This document shows positions 16,547 through 24,428 of a DNA stretch of 27,898 nucleotides, piece after piece (the first letter of the stretch is position 1; each line of letters begins with the position of its first letter). Position numbers and translations under genes: made by a program. This stretch comes from Rhodobacteraceae bacterium UBA1957. Lineage in GTDB: Bacteria; Pseudomonadota; Alphaproteobacteria; Rhodobacterales; Rhodobacteraceae. Location of the stretch: contig DDEJ01000053.1 in NCBI GenBank assembly GCA_002336405.1, positions 28,011 through 55,908 on the forward strand. Direction: 5' to 3'. The notes beneath the pieces were generated by a model. The model was not told the origin of the DNA. It made no database searches and was given only the letters and a program-made list of their open reading frames with translations.

Positions 16547-17515
16547 TTAAAAATGGGCCAGCGTCGCACCGGCCTCATCATCGGTGCCACGCACACGGTA
16601 AAGACTGGCCTCGCCAGTCATCGTAGGCTTCAAGGCGCGCGACATACCGGGGGGTAGCAGGCAGGTGTCGCCGGGGTTCAGCACCCGGCTGCCGCCGTCC
16701 CAATCGATTTGCCAGTGACCGCGCATTGGCATCAAAACCTCGTGTTTATCACAGGAATAGGCACCTTCGGGCAGCGAGCCTCTCGACAGAAAATCCACGC
16801 TAAATCCGGGCCGGTCGCGCAGCGCAGCATCGGGGCCAATTACCTTGGCGGGCTGGCGGTCGGACAATGCCATCAGATCCCAGTAGCGGGCGACATAATG
16901 CGGCACGACTTGAGCGGAGGTGGGTTCTGGAATGGACTGTAATTCAGTGTTGGTAAGTGTTGGCATCGCGGTGATGCCGGCAGGTAAACTCTGGCCTTTT
17001 TTGGTGTCATATAACGTACCGTTTTCTCCCAGCACCAGCCCGTGATCCTGTGCGTCCTGGATGACTTGCGGTGCCCAGACCACGCCGCCGCCGGCATCGT
17101 CGCCGCCGAGAAAGGCCATGATCATGCCATAATCTGTCCCAATATTTTCAAAGCCGCGGAAGATACCGGTTGGAATGTTGATTATATCGCCCTCTTCCAA
17201 CGTCACCTCGCCTGCGTCACCCCAGCGCCCCCAGAAAAATCTCCATTTGCCTTTGAGCACAAAAAACACTTCGGCTGTGCTGTGCATATGAAGTGAATTT
17301 CTGCAATAGGGTGGTTGGCCTGCCGCACCGATGTTAAACCCCGGTGTGTCGCGGATATGGACATGTTGGTCGGGACTTTCTGAGACGCCACCACCGACAA
17401 TGGTGAAATTTTCCTTTTGGTCTGATCCGGGGGTATGGGCGTCAATAAAGGCGCTTTTACAAGGGATAAGTTCGCCATACCTAACTATGTTATGGTCCAT
17501 TTCACTGGGATTCAT
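16547..17515 (-). CDS. Two-domain cupin protein of unknown function
   Basis: A 322-residue cytosolic bicupin. The first cupin has a perfect motif 1, HMHSTAEVFFVLKG (His76, His78, Glu82), but in motif 2 (GDIINIPTGIFRGFEN, about 109-124) the usual His is Arg120. The second cupin (about 240-315) keeps the turn glycines and prolines (HEVLMPMRG, GDTCLLPPGMSR), but its HxH is replaced by Tyr-x-Cys and its last His again by Arg, so it probably does not bind metal normally. ATG 17515 is chosen because GGAGG lies six bases upstream; another ATG occurs at 17542. It is the first gene ahead of otnK with 116 bp between. An isomerase, dioxygenase or sensing role for a sugar acid is possible; I do not recognise a characterised relative. 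Confidence 0.8.
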   Translation of the reverse strand: MNPSEMDHNIVRYGELIPCKSAFIDAHTPGSDQKENFTIVGGGVSESPDQHVHIRDTPGFNIGAAGQPPYCRNSLHMHSTAEVFFVLKGKWRFFWGRWGDAGEVTLEEGDIINIPTGIFRGFENIGTDYGMIMAFLGGDDAGGGVVWAPQVIQDAQDHGLVLGENGTLYDTKKGQSLPAGITAMPTLTNTELQSIPEPTSAQVVPHYVARYWDLMALSDRQPAKVIGPDAALRDRPGFSVDFLSRGSLPEGAYSCDKHEVLMPMRGHWQIDWDGGSRVLNPGDTCLLPPGMSRALKPTMTGEASLYRVRGTDDEAGATLAHF

Positions 17516-17631
17516 TATGCCCCTCCATTGGTTTTTGGTCACAGATACGCCGCCTGTTGCGCATGAAGCGCGGCCTCATATTGGTGTAACATTGCGCGTA
17601 CTTATCAAAGGTTTGCTGATTTTGTATACGC

Positions 17632-17650
17632 ATGCAAAAAATTATTGCAT
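17632..17650. promoter_or_regulatory. Perfect inverted repeat over the cupin/otn promoter (operator candidate)
   Basis: ATGCAA (17632-17637) and TTGCAT (17645-17650) form perfect arms around seven A/T bases. A third, degenerate half site TTGTAT lies at 17622-17627, adjacent to GTATAC. The repeat covers the -10 hexamer on the minus strand. The TTGTATAC core resembles sites of FadR/FCD-type GntR repressors, but no regulator gene is in the window. Confidence 0.55.
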
Positions 17651-17669
17651 ATAAACTTTCTAGTGAAAA
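17641..17669 (-). promoter_or_regulatory. Probable promoter of the cupin-otnKCI operon
   Basis: On the minus strand TTTTCA (17664-17669) and AATAAT (17641-17646) are separated by exactly 17 bp; the -10 matches consensus at five of six bases. It would yield a leader of about 120 nt before the cupin start. The AT-rich 266-bp region is otherwise empty of genes. Confidence 0.5.
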
Positions 17670-17781
17670 CAGCTTTTATTCAAAATGCAAAATTCTCGGG
17701 AGCTCGCAGGGTATCAATCAAGAAATATTAGTCGCGATGCCGGTTCTGCGCTTGGGGCTAGCTGTCGTGATTTGGTGTGAT

Positions 17782-18333
17782 TTACTCAGTTTCAATCAAA
17801 GCGGTTATGATGGCTTTTGCACTGTTGCTTGACCAATCGGCATCCCCGCGCAGCCGAGCAATCTCTTCGCCTTCGCGGTTCAGGATGACCGTGATTGGCA
17901 ACCCCAAGATTCCCATTTTTCGCGCTAATTGTTGTTTTATATCGCGGTGGCGTGGTAGATTGTCGATGCCGGCTTTGTCAAAAAATCGTTTCAGTGCACC
18001 GGGGGCGTTGCGTCCGGTGGCAAGGGTGAGCACTTCGAAATCATCCCCGCCGAGATCGGTTTGTAATTCGGATAGCATTGGCATTTCAACGCGGCAGGGT
18101 GCGCACCAAGTTGCCCAGAAATTTAGCAAAACTATTTTGCCCCGAAAGTCGGACAGTTGTTTTTGGTCACCATCTGCGGTGGCAAAATAAACTTCAGGCA
18201 CAGCTTTGGCGGCGGTATGAAAGGTCAGTTTTTTCATCGAACCACTGCGCAGAGCTTCGATTGTTGTGATATCGGCCGCTGCAGCGTTTGCACCGATCAA
18301 CAAGGCTGTATAAAGACAGATGAGCAGACGCAT
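17782..18333 (-). CDS. TlpA-like periplasmic thiol-disulfide oxidoreductase
   Basis: The 183-residue protein is exported and carries one thioredoxin domain. Its signal peptide is [20 protein letters not shown], and the redox motif WCAPC lies at residues 76-80 within [15 protein letters not shown], followed by the cis-Pro loop [10 protein letters not shown] near 155. Such proteins reduce or isomerise disulfides in the periplasm, often for cytochrome c maturation. ATG 18333 is chosen because GGAGG sits just upstream and a signal peptide results; a longer frame to 18450 would run through argH. It is divergent from argH with only 19 bp between start codons. The substrate is not apparent from the neighbours. 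Confidence 0.88.
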   Translation of the reverse strand: MRLLICLYTALLIGANAAAADITTIEALRSGSMKKLTFHTAAKAVPEVYFATADGDQKQLSDFRGKIVLLNFWATWCAPCRVEMPMLSELQTDLGGDDFEVLTLATGRNAPGALKRFFDKAGIDNLPRHRDIKQQLARKMGILGLPITVILNREGEEIARLRGDADWSSNSAKAIITALIETE

Positions 18334-18352
18334 ATTTCCTCCGGGTGGCATA

Positions 18353-19744
18353 ATGACAGACACGACCTCGAACCAGATGTGGGGCGGCCGCTTTTCGGCC
18401 GGTCCAGACGCGATCATGGAAGCAATTAATGCCTCAATCGGTTTTGACAAGCGTCTGGCGGCGCAAGATATAGCCGGATCACGAGCCCATGCCGCAATGT
18501 TAGCGGCTCAAGATATCGTCACTGATAGCGACGCGCGTGCTATTCTGGAAGGCCTTGAGCAGGTTTTGGCCGAAATAAACGACGGTTCGTTCACCTTTTC
18601 GACGCGTCTGGAAGATATTCACATGAATATTGAGGCCCGGCTGAAAGATATGATCGGCGAACCCGCAGGCAGGTTGCACACGGCCCGATCGCGCAACGAT
18701 CAGGTGGCGACAGATTTTAAACTATGGGTGCGCGATCAGTTTGATGCTTTTGAAAGCGGCCTGATTGCTTTGATCAAAGCGTTGTTGGCACAGGCCTTGG
18801 CCGGATTTGATTGGGTGATGCCGGGCTTTACCCATCTGCAAACCGCGCAACCCGTGACATGGGGTCATCACCTGATGGCCTATGTTGAAATGCTCGGGCG
18901 CGATTTAAGCCGGGTGCGTGATGCGCGCAAACGGATGAACGAATGCCCGCTGGGTGCAGCAGCGTTGGCCGGCACATCTTTTCCAATTGATCGCCATATG
19001 ACAGCCGCAGCTCTGGGGTTTGACCAACCGGCAGCCAATTCTCTTGACGCAGTCAGCGATCGAGATTTTGCACTTGATTTTTTATCCTGCGCCTCAATCT
19101 GCGCTATGCACTTAAGCCGATTTGCCGAAGAACTGGTGATCTGGTCTTCGGCGCAGTTCCGATTTGTGCGGATGTCAGATCGGTGGTCGACCGGCTCGTC
19201 GATCATGCCGCAAAAGCGCAACCCCGACGCGGCTGAATTGGTGCGCGCCAAGATTGGCCGGATTTTTGGTGCAAATGTGGCCCTTATGACGATCATGAAA
19301 GGCCTGCCGCTGGCCTATTCCAAAGACATGCAGGAAGACAAAGAACAGGTTTTTGACGCTGCAGACAACCTGATGCTGGCACTGGCGGCGATGGTTGGCA
19401 TGGTCGGCGACATGACTGCGGATCGCACGGCATTGCACGGGGCGGCAAATTCGGGGTTTGCCACTGCCACCGATCTGGCCGACTGGTTGGTACGGGCGTT
19501 GGGGCTGCCGTTTCGTGAGGCCCATCACGTCACGGGCGCGCTGGTGGCAATGGCCGAGGGGCAGGGCTGTGATTTGCAGGATTTGACCCTCGAGCAGATG
19601 CAAACGGCACATGGCGAGATCACGGCCGCGGTGTTTGACGTGCTTGGCGTGGAACAATCGGTGGCGTCGCGGACATCTTATGGCGGCACTGCGCCGGCAC
19701 AGGTGCTGGTGCAAATCAGGCGCTGGGAGGCGATTTTGAAATGA
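18353..19744 (+). CDS. argH: Argininosuccinate lyase
   Basis: ArgH cleaves argininosuccinate to arginine and fumarate, the last step of arginine synthesis. The 463 residues match family length. Visible hallmarks are [20 protein letters not shown] at the N-terminus, [30 protein letters not shown] near 111, [18 protein letters not shown], and the superfamily signature [12 protein letters not shown] near 281-292. ATG 18353 begins the usual MTD...NQMWGGRF; an in-frame start upstream at 18320 would extend into the divergent gene. The stop overlaps the start of the tiny lipoprotein gene (ATGA), which begins a chain of coupled frames. The identification is firm. Confidence 0.97.
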   Translation: MTDTTSNQMWGGRFSAGPDAIMEAINASIGFDKRLAAQDIAGSRAHAAMLAAQDIVTDSDARAILEGLEQVLAEINDGSFTFSTRLEDIHMNIEARLKDMIGEPAGRLHTARSRNDQVATDFKLWVRDQFDAFESGLIALIKALLAQALAGFDWVMPGFTHLQTAQPVTWGHHLMAYVEMLGRDLSRVRDARKRMNECPLGAAALAGTSFPIDRHMTAAALGFDQPAANSLDAVSDRDFALDFLSCASICAMHLSRFAEELVIWSSAQFRFVRMSDRWSTGSSIMPQKRNPDAAELVRAKIGRIFGANVALMTIMKGLPLAYSKDMQEDKEQVFDAADNLMLALAAMVGMVGDMTADRTALHGAANSGFATATDLADWLVRALGLPFREAHHVTGALVAMAEGQGCDLQDLTLEQMQTAHGEITAAVFDVLGVEQSVASRTSYGGTAPAQVLVQIRRWEAILK

Positions 19745-19839
19745 GATGGATTTTGGCCGTGTGTTTCACGCTGGGTCTGGCGGGCTGCGGTGCCGATGGA
19801 GAGCCGAGCACCCCAATAGCTGCGGCGCAACAACGATGA
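19741..19839 (+). CDS. Tiny LptM-like lipoprotein
   Basis: A 32-residue protein, [15 protein letters not shown] followed by the lipobox Cys (LAGC at residues 13-16) and then [16 protein letters not shown]. After processing, about 17 residues would remain attached to the outer membrane. The CG-x-x-G-x-P start of the mature part resembles LptM/YifL, the small lipoprotein that assists LptD maturation in enterics, and short lipoproteins at this site between argH and lysA are, from memory, common in alphaproteobacteria. Its ATG overlaps the argH stop by four bases, and its stop overlaps the next frame. No Shine-Dalgarno of its own is evident, so translation is probably coupled to argH. Naming it LptM is an inference. 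Confidence 0.72.
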   Translation: MRWILAVCFTLGLAGCGADGEPSTPIAAAQQR

Positions 19840-19904
19840 GACCGGTGGCGCTTTTGCACAAGCTGCCTGCCTGTGACCTTTGCAATTTGGGGTTTGAGAT
19901 ATGA
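19836..19904 (+). CDS. 22-codon overlapping frame (coupling micro-ORF candidate)
   Basis: An ATG overlapping the lipoprotein stop (ATGA) opens a 22-codon frame whose TGA in turn overlaps the ATG of the DUF2834 gene (ATGA). The peptide begins [16 protein letters not shown] and holds a CxxC. No homology is known to me and there is no clear Shine-Dalgarno. It may be only a path for ribosomes to reach the next gene, a real micropeptide, or chance. Confidence 0.3.
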   Translation: MRPVALLHKLPACDLCNLGFEI

Positions 19905-20281
19905 CAGGGTTGCAACGGGTCTATCTTGCGTTGGCGCTTTGGGGTGCGGTCCATCCAATGTATTATTTTGTTCAGTGGTTTGCTGAAAACGGCTTGCAAA
20001 TGGGCCCGATGTTAGACGCTTGGCATGTCAATGCCGCCAGCAGCGGGCTGGTTTGGGATCTGACGATTTCAGCGTTTGCTCTGACCGTTTGGGTTGTCGC
20101 CGAGGTGATACAGCATCGGCGCTGGCGCGACCTTGTGGCCATTCCCGCCACATTTTGTATCGGTGTCAGCTGTGGATTGCCGCTGTATCTGTTTTTGCGC
20201 AGTCAGCGGCGCGCCTCAGGCACCTTCGACGCCGTGCCATCCGGTCCATTCGAGCGCTCCAAGTCAGCCGCGCCAGATTGA
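19901..20281 (+). CDS. DUF2834 small membrane protein
   Basis: A 126-residue inner membrane protein with three hydrophobic helices: about 7-26, 50-70 (LVWDLTISAFALTVWVVAEV) and 80-97. The WGAVHPMYYFVQWFAENG segment and the arrangement of helices fit DUF2834, a family of unknown function. The final 25 residues are polar and probably cytosolic. The start ATG overlaps the preceding frame's stop; a GGGG-containing weak Shine-Dalgarno lies near 19890. It is followed by lysA after 72 bp with a possible weak promoter (TTGCGC-16-TATGAC at 20301-20328) between. No activity can be assigned. Confidence 0.75.
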   Translation: MTGLQRVYLALALWGAVHPMYYFVQWFAENGLQMGPMLDAWHVNAASSGLVWDLTISAFALTVWVVAEVIQHRRWRDLVAIPATFCIGVSCGLPLYLFLRSQRRASGTFDAVPSGPFERSKSAAPD

Positions 20282-20353
20282 CTGTGTCGGATCAGATGGA
20301 TTGCGCCGGCTCAGAGGTCTGATATGACAGCGATCTAAGCAAGGGACGAAGTG

Positions 20354-21619
20354 ATGGATCATTTTTTATACCGCGACGGTCTTCTTTATGCCGAAGATGT
20401 TGCTTTGGCCGACATCGCGGCGGCGGTTGGTACGCCATTTTATTGTTATTCTACCGCAACCTTGTTGCGTCACTTCAGATTGTTTGACGAGGCCCTTTCA
20501 GGGATGGATCATCTGATTTGCTATGCGATGAAAGCGGCCTCTAATCAGGCGATTCTGAAAACCCTTGCCGCCGAAGGCGCTGGGATGGATGTGGTTTCGG
20601 GTGGGGAATATGCCCGCGCCAGAGCCGCCGGCGTGCCAAGTGACCGTATTGTATTTTCTGGTGTGGGCAAGACCCGTGACGAAATGCGCACTGTGTTGGC
20701 GGGTGGCATCCGCCAATTTAACGTCGAATCCGAGCCAGAGATGATCGCGCTGAGTGCAGAGGCGGTGGTATTGGGAACTGTGGCCCCTATCACGATCCGG
20801 GTGAACCCGGATGTGGATGCCAAGACCCACGCTAAAATTGCTACCGGCAAGTCGGAAAATAAATTCGGCATTCCCATCTCGCGCGCCCAAGAGGTCTATG
20901 CACTGGCAGCCAGCTTGCCCGGCCTTGAGGTGATCGGGATTGATGTGCATATTGGCAGTCAACTTACCGATCTTGCACCGTTTGAGCTGGCCTATCAAAA
21001 AGTGGCTGAGCTGACACATGAGCTGCGGGCGCAAGGCCACAATATCCGACGTCTCGATCTGGGTGGAGGTCTGGGCATCCCCTACACACAGAACAATGTC
21101 CCCCCTCCGCTGCCAGCCGATTATGGCGCGATGGTGAAACGGGTCCTGGGCGATCTGGACTGTGAGATTGAAATTGAACCGGGTCGCCTAATCGTTGGCA
21201 ATGCCGGTGTTCTGGTGTCGGAGGTAATTTACGTCAAATCTGGAGAGGACCGCGATTTTTTAATTGTAGATGCGGCGATGAACGATCTCATCCGTCCGGC
21301 AATGTACGAAGCGCATCATGATATTGTCCCACTGGTCGAGCCGGCCCCCGGCATGGAGGGGGCTGCCTATGACATCGTGGGTCCAGTATGCGAATCGGGG
21401 GATACTTTTGCCAAACAACGCCAGATGGCGTCGCTGAAATCCGGCGATCTGGTGGCGTTCCGATCTTCGGGCGCTTACGGCGCGGTGATGGCCAGTGAGT
21501 ATAATACCCGCCCGTTGATCCCCGAAGTGATGGTGAACGGTGATCAATTTTGTGTTATTCGGGCACGACCAACATTTGACGAAATCATCAAACGCGATAT
21601 CATTCCTAAATGGATGTAA
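20354..21619 (+). CDS. lysA: Diaminopimelate decarboxylase
   Basis: LysA makes L-lysine from meso-diaminopimelate using PLP. The 421 residues contain the PLP lysine in YAMKAASNQ (Lys60), the HIGSQ motif near 199, the glycine-rich phosphate-binding loop LDLGGGLGIPY, the EPGRLIVGNAG segment, and near the C-terminus VGPVCESGD, in which the Cys completes the second active site across the dimer, and YNTRP. The upstream AAGGGA (20341-20346) supports ATG 20354 rather than the GTG three bases earlier. A 6-bp hairpin lies two bases after the stop. The placement downstream of argH-lipoprotein is common in alphaproteobacteria, as far as I recall. Identification is firm. Confidence 0.97.
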   Translation: MDHFLYRDGLLYAEDVALADIAAAVGTPFYCYSTATLLRHFRLFDEALSGMDHLICYAMKAASNQAILKTLAAEGAGMDVVSGGEYARARAAGVPSDRIVFSGVGKTRDEMRTVLAGGIRQFNVESEPEMIALSAEAVVLGTVAPITIRVNPDVDAKTHAKIATGKSENKFGIPISRAQEVYALAASLPGLEVIGIDVHIGSQLTDLAPFELAYQKVAELTHELRAQGHNIRRLDLGGGLGIPYTQNNVPPPLPADYGAMVKRVLGDLDCEIEIEPGRLIVGNAGVLVSEVIYVKSGEDRDFLIVDAAMNDLIRPAMYEAHHDIVPLVEPAPGMEGAAYDIVGPVCESGDTFAKQRQMASLKSGDLVAFRSSGAYGAVMASEYNTRPLIPEVMVNGDQFCVIRARPTFDEIIKRDIIPKWM

Positions 21620-21621
21620 TG

Positions 21622-21637
21622 GCCGGATCAGTCCGGC
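21622..21637 (+). terminator. Hairpin after lysA, no U-tract
   Basis: GCCGGA and TCCGGC form a perfect 6-bp stem with a TCAG loop two bases downstream of the lysA stop. No T-tract follows, so read-through to the DUF4175 gene is likely and the hairpin might rather stabilise the lysA mRNA or partially attenuate. Confidence 0.4.
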
Positions 21638-21666
21638 TGCAGAAATGTGAACCAAAAATGTGAGCT

Positions 21667-24204
21667 GTGTTGGACCCCACTGAACGTAATAAAGCCCTAA
21701 AGCGACTGATCGTGCCGATCAGGCTGACGCAGTTAGGGATGCTGGCCGAACGGGCGGTGCGGGCGTTCTGGCCCGTGGGTTCGATTGTTCTTTTGACGCT
21801 GTCTATGGCCATGCTGGGTTTGCAAGACCATCTCAGTGTGCCCGGTTTTGCCTGTGTTGCTTTGGCCATCTCAGGTGCGGTAATCGCTTCTGGGATTTTT
21901 GCCTTCCGGCGCTGGCATTGGCCGTCGCGGAATGCCGCCCAGATGCGCCTTGACGACAGCCTTCCCGGAGGCCCGATCCAGACGCTGCTGGACCGGCCGG
22001 TGATCGGTGGCGATGATACCGCCTCTGCCGCGCTTTGGCGCGCACACCTTGGCCGGGCTATCACCGCACTGCACCGGGCGCGCCCGGTGGCGGGTGATCT
22101 GGGGTTGGCCAGCCGTGATCCCTATGCACTGCGCTATTGTGCGTTGCTGGCGTTTATGATGGCCCTCTTGTTTGGGTCGGTTTGGCGTGTTGGTTCGGTG
22201 CGGGATGTGATCTCTGAGCCTGCGCTTGCGCTGGCCAGTGGACCGGTCTGGGAGGGTTGGGTCGAACCGCCTGCCTATACGCGGCTGCCGGCGCTCTATC
22301 TCAATGAACTGGAAAACGATATTCTGCAGGTGCCACGCGACAGCTTGGTCACAATGCGCTTTTACGGTGAATTGGGGGCGCTTTCGCTGCAGCAGACAGT
22401 TTCCGGCACGGCCGTGGCTGCAATGCAGGAAACTTCGTCGGTGGAAGAGTTCAGCGTGGCTACTTCGGGTCAAATTGTGATCAACGGCGAGGGAGGGCGC
22501 AGTTGGACCGTGCAGATGACTGACGATGCTCCGCCCAGTATTGCCCTGACCGAAGCCCCTGATGTCACAGCGCTTGGCGTCATGTCACTGCCGTATCATG
22601 CGCAGGATGATTACGGTGTCACCGGTGGGCACGCGGTGATCACGCTGGACTGGGATAAGCTTGACCGGCGTTTTGGCCGGCGCGTTGATCCCGAACCACG
22701 GCCAGAGATAGACCTTGATCTAACGGTGCCAATCACCGGTGACCGGCGCGATTTTAGTGACGTGGTTATTCAGGACTTTTCTCAGCATCCTTGGTCCAAC
22801 CTGCCGGTTCTGATAACGGCAACGGTCACCGACTTGATGGATCAACAGGGCGTGGCGCCACCTTTTGAAATGCGGTTGCCGGGACGGCGGTTTTTTGACC
22901 CATTGGCTGCGGCGGTCATTGAATTGCGCCTTGATTTATTATGGTCTGCGCGAAATGCGGCGCGGGTAGCGGTGGTCATGCGGGCAATCTCGCATCGTCC
23001 AGAAGATTTGTTTCGCTCTGAGGCGGCGTATTTGCGGCTGCGCATGCTGTTGCATCGCATAGAGCGCTTACCTATGGATAAAGACGGGGCGCTTTCGCCT
23101 GCAGAGCGCGACGACATTGCGCAAGGCCTTTGGGCATTGGCTCTATTGATCGAAGAGGGCGATTTGGCAGATGCGCTTGCGCGTTTGCGCCGGGCTGAGG
23201 ACCGTTTATCTGAGGCAATGAAAAACGGTGCCAGCGATGCGGAAATTGCAGAATTGATGCAAGAATTTCGTGAGGCCTCTGAGGCCTACATGCGTCAGTT
23301 AAGCCGCCAGCAAGCGCAAGACGCCCCACCACAAGCGTCGCCTTCGGACGATAATCTTAGCCTTGATCAAAACGATCTACAACGGATGATGGACCGGGTT
23401 CAGGAATTGATGGAACAGGGTCGTATGGCCGAGGCCCAGCAAGCGCTGGAACAATTGCGTGAGATGATGGAAAATATGCGCGTTACTGAGGGGCAGGGGA
23501 AAGGCCAAGGCCAAGGTCGTCAATCTCAGGGTCAGCAGTCATTGGATGGTCTGTCCAACACGTTGCGTGACCAACAGGGGTTAAGTGATGACGCGTTTCG
23601 CGACCTACAGCAACAGACAGACCCGCAAAACCCTTCAGAACCTGAACCGGGGCAACCGGGTGCAGGCGCTTCGCGACAGGGTGAACAACCCCAATTTGAC
23701 CCCAACGGTGCCGCTCAGACCCTGGCGGAACGACAGCGCGCCCTGCGGCGCGAGTTGCAGCGCCAGCGCCAAGATTTACCGCCCGGACAAGGTGCTGGTG
23801 ATCAGAGTACCCGTGAGGCACTGGAGCGCGCCGATGAGGCTATGGAGGGGGCTGAAGAGGCACTGAGGTCAAACGATTTGGCCGAGGCGATTAATCAGCA
23901 GTCAAAAGCACTGGATGCTTTGCGCAACGGTGTAAAAGCGCTGAGTGACGCGGTCAATGATGTAAACCCCGGTCAGGGCGAACCCGGCCAGCAATCGGGG
24001 CAGGCTTCGGGGCAGGGGTCAGACCCTTTGGGTCGACAGCCCGGTAGCAGCGGTATGTCCGAGACGGGTGATAGCATGCTGAACGACGAAGATGTCTATC
24101 GCCGCGCCCGTGACCTTCTCGATGAAATCCGTCGCCGCAGCGGCGAGGGCGCGCGGTCGGATATTGAACGCGAGTATCTGGAGCGTTTATTAGACCGCTT
24201 TTAG
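21667..24204 (+). CDS. Large DUF4175 (TIGR02302-type) membrane protein
   Basis: An 845-residue protein of the DUF4175 family, function unknown. Two hydrophobic segments near the N-terminus (about 38-56 and 61-81) and one near 158-177 anchor it; the following region to about 400 is beta-rich and likely periplasmic. From about residue 430 it is helical and charged, and from 550 to 800 it is dominated by Gln, Gly, Asp and Glu with repeated GQ and QQ runs (for example around GQGKGQGQGRQSQGQQS), which suggests extended coiled coils or disordered linker. The protein ends RSDIEREYLERLLDRF. GTG 21667 is the probable start. It follows lysA by 47 bp and is convergent with the zinc-ribbon gene. A cell-envelope role is plausible but unproved. 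Confidence 0.85.
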   Translation: MLDPTERNKALKRLIVPIRLTQLGMLAERAVRAFWPVGSIVLLTLSMAMLGLQDHLSVPGFACVALAISGAVIASGIFAFRRWHWPSRNAAQMRLDDSLPGGPIQTLLDRPVIGGDDTASAALWRAHLGRAITALHRARPVAGDLGLASRDPYALRYCALLAFMMALLFGSVWRVGSVRDVISEPALALASGPVWEGWVEPPAYTRLPALYLNELENDILQVPRDSLVTMRFYGELGALSLQQTVSGTAVAAMQETSSVEEFSVATSGQIVINGEGGRSWTVQMTDDAPPSIALTEAPDVTALGVMSLPYHAQDDYGVTGGHAVITLDWDKLDRRFGRRVDPEPRPEIDLDLTVPITGDRRDFSDVVIQDFSQHPWSNLPVLITATVTDLMDQQGVAPPFEMRLPGRRFFDPLAAAVIELRLDLLWSARNAARVAVVMRAISHRPEDLFRSEAAYLRLRMLLHRIERLPMDKDGALSPAERDDIAQGLWALALLIEEGDLADALARLRRAEDRLSEAMKNGASDAEIAELMQEFREASEAYMRQLSRQQAQDAPPQASPSDDNLSLDQNDLQRMMDRVQELMEQGRMAEAQQALEQLREMMENMRVTEGQGKGQGQGRQSQGQQSLDGLSNTLRDQQGLSDDAFRDLQQQTDPQNPSEPEPGQPGAGASRQGEQPQFDPNGAAQTLAERQRALRRELQRQRQDLPPGQGAGDQSTREALERADEAMEGAEEALRSNDLAEAINQQSKALDALRNGVKALSDAVNDVNPGQGEPGQQSGQASGQGSDPLGRQPGSSGMSETGDSMLNDEDVYRRARDLLDEIRRRSGEGARSDIEREYLERLLDRF

Positions 24205-24428
24205 GGCGCAGCCCTGGCTTTGAACGCGGCCTGTCACAAATAGACTTAGAAAATCAAAGCTGTGGTAGAGGGATACAAAAAACTAAAGCACGACTTTTAA
24301 TAGCTCGTGGTGGCCCCACCAGCGTCAGCCTGTGGTGGTTGAACCATCTTGCCTGAAGCGGCAGTTTGTGACGGCACACCTGGCGCAATCAAAAACGGCG
24401 CAATCGCAGTCCAGTCAATTATTCGCCG
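24205..24428. other. Convergent intergenic region after DUF4175
   Basis: 224 bp between the DUF4175 stop and the end of the zinc-ribbon gene. It holds a small AGGGC/GCCCT hairpin at the stop, two competing stems built of CCACC and GGTGG around 24307-24336, and a 9-bp direct repeat GGCGCAATC (24382-24390 and 24397-24405). None has a U-tract, and I see no gene here. Confidence 0.5.

Noticed and set aside
24382..24405. Two copies of GGCGCAATC suspected as start of a repeat array
   Set aside because: Only two copies 15 bp apart, no further units, no spacers of fixed size; not a CRISPR.
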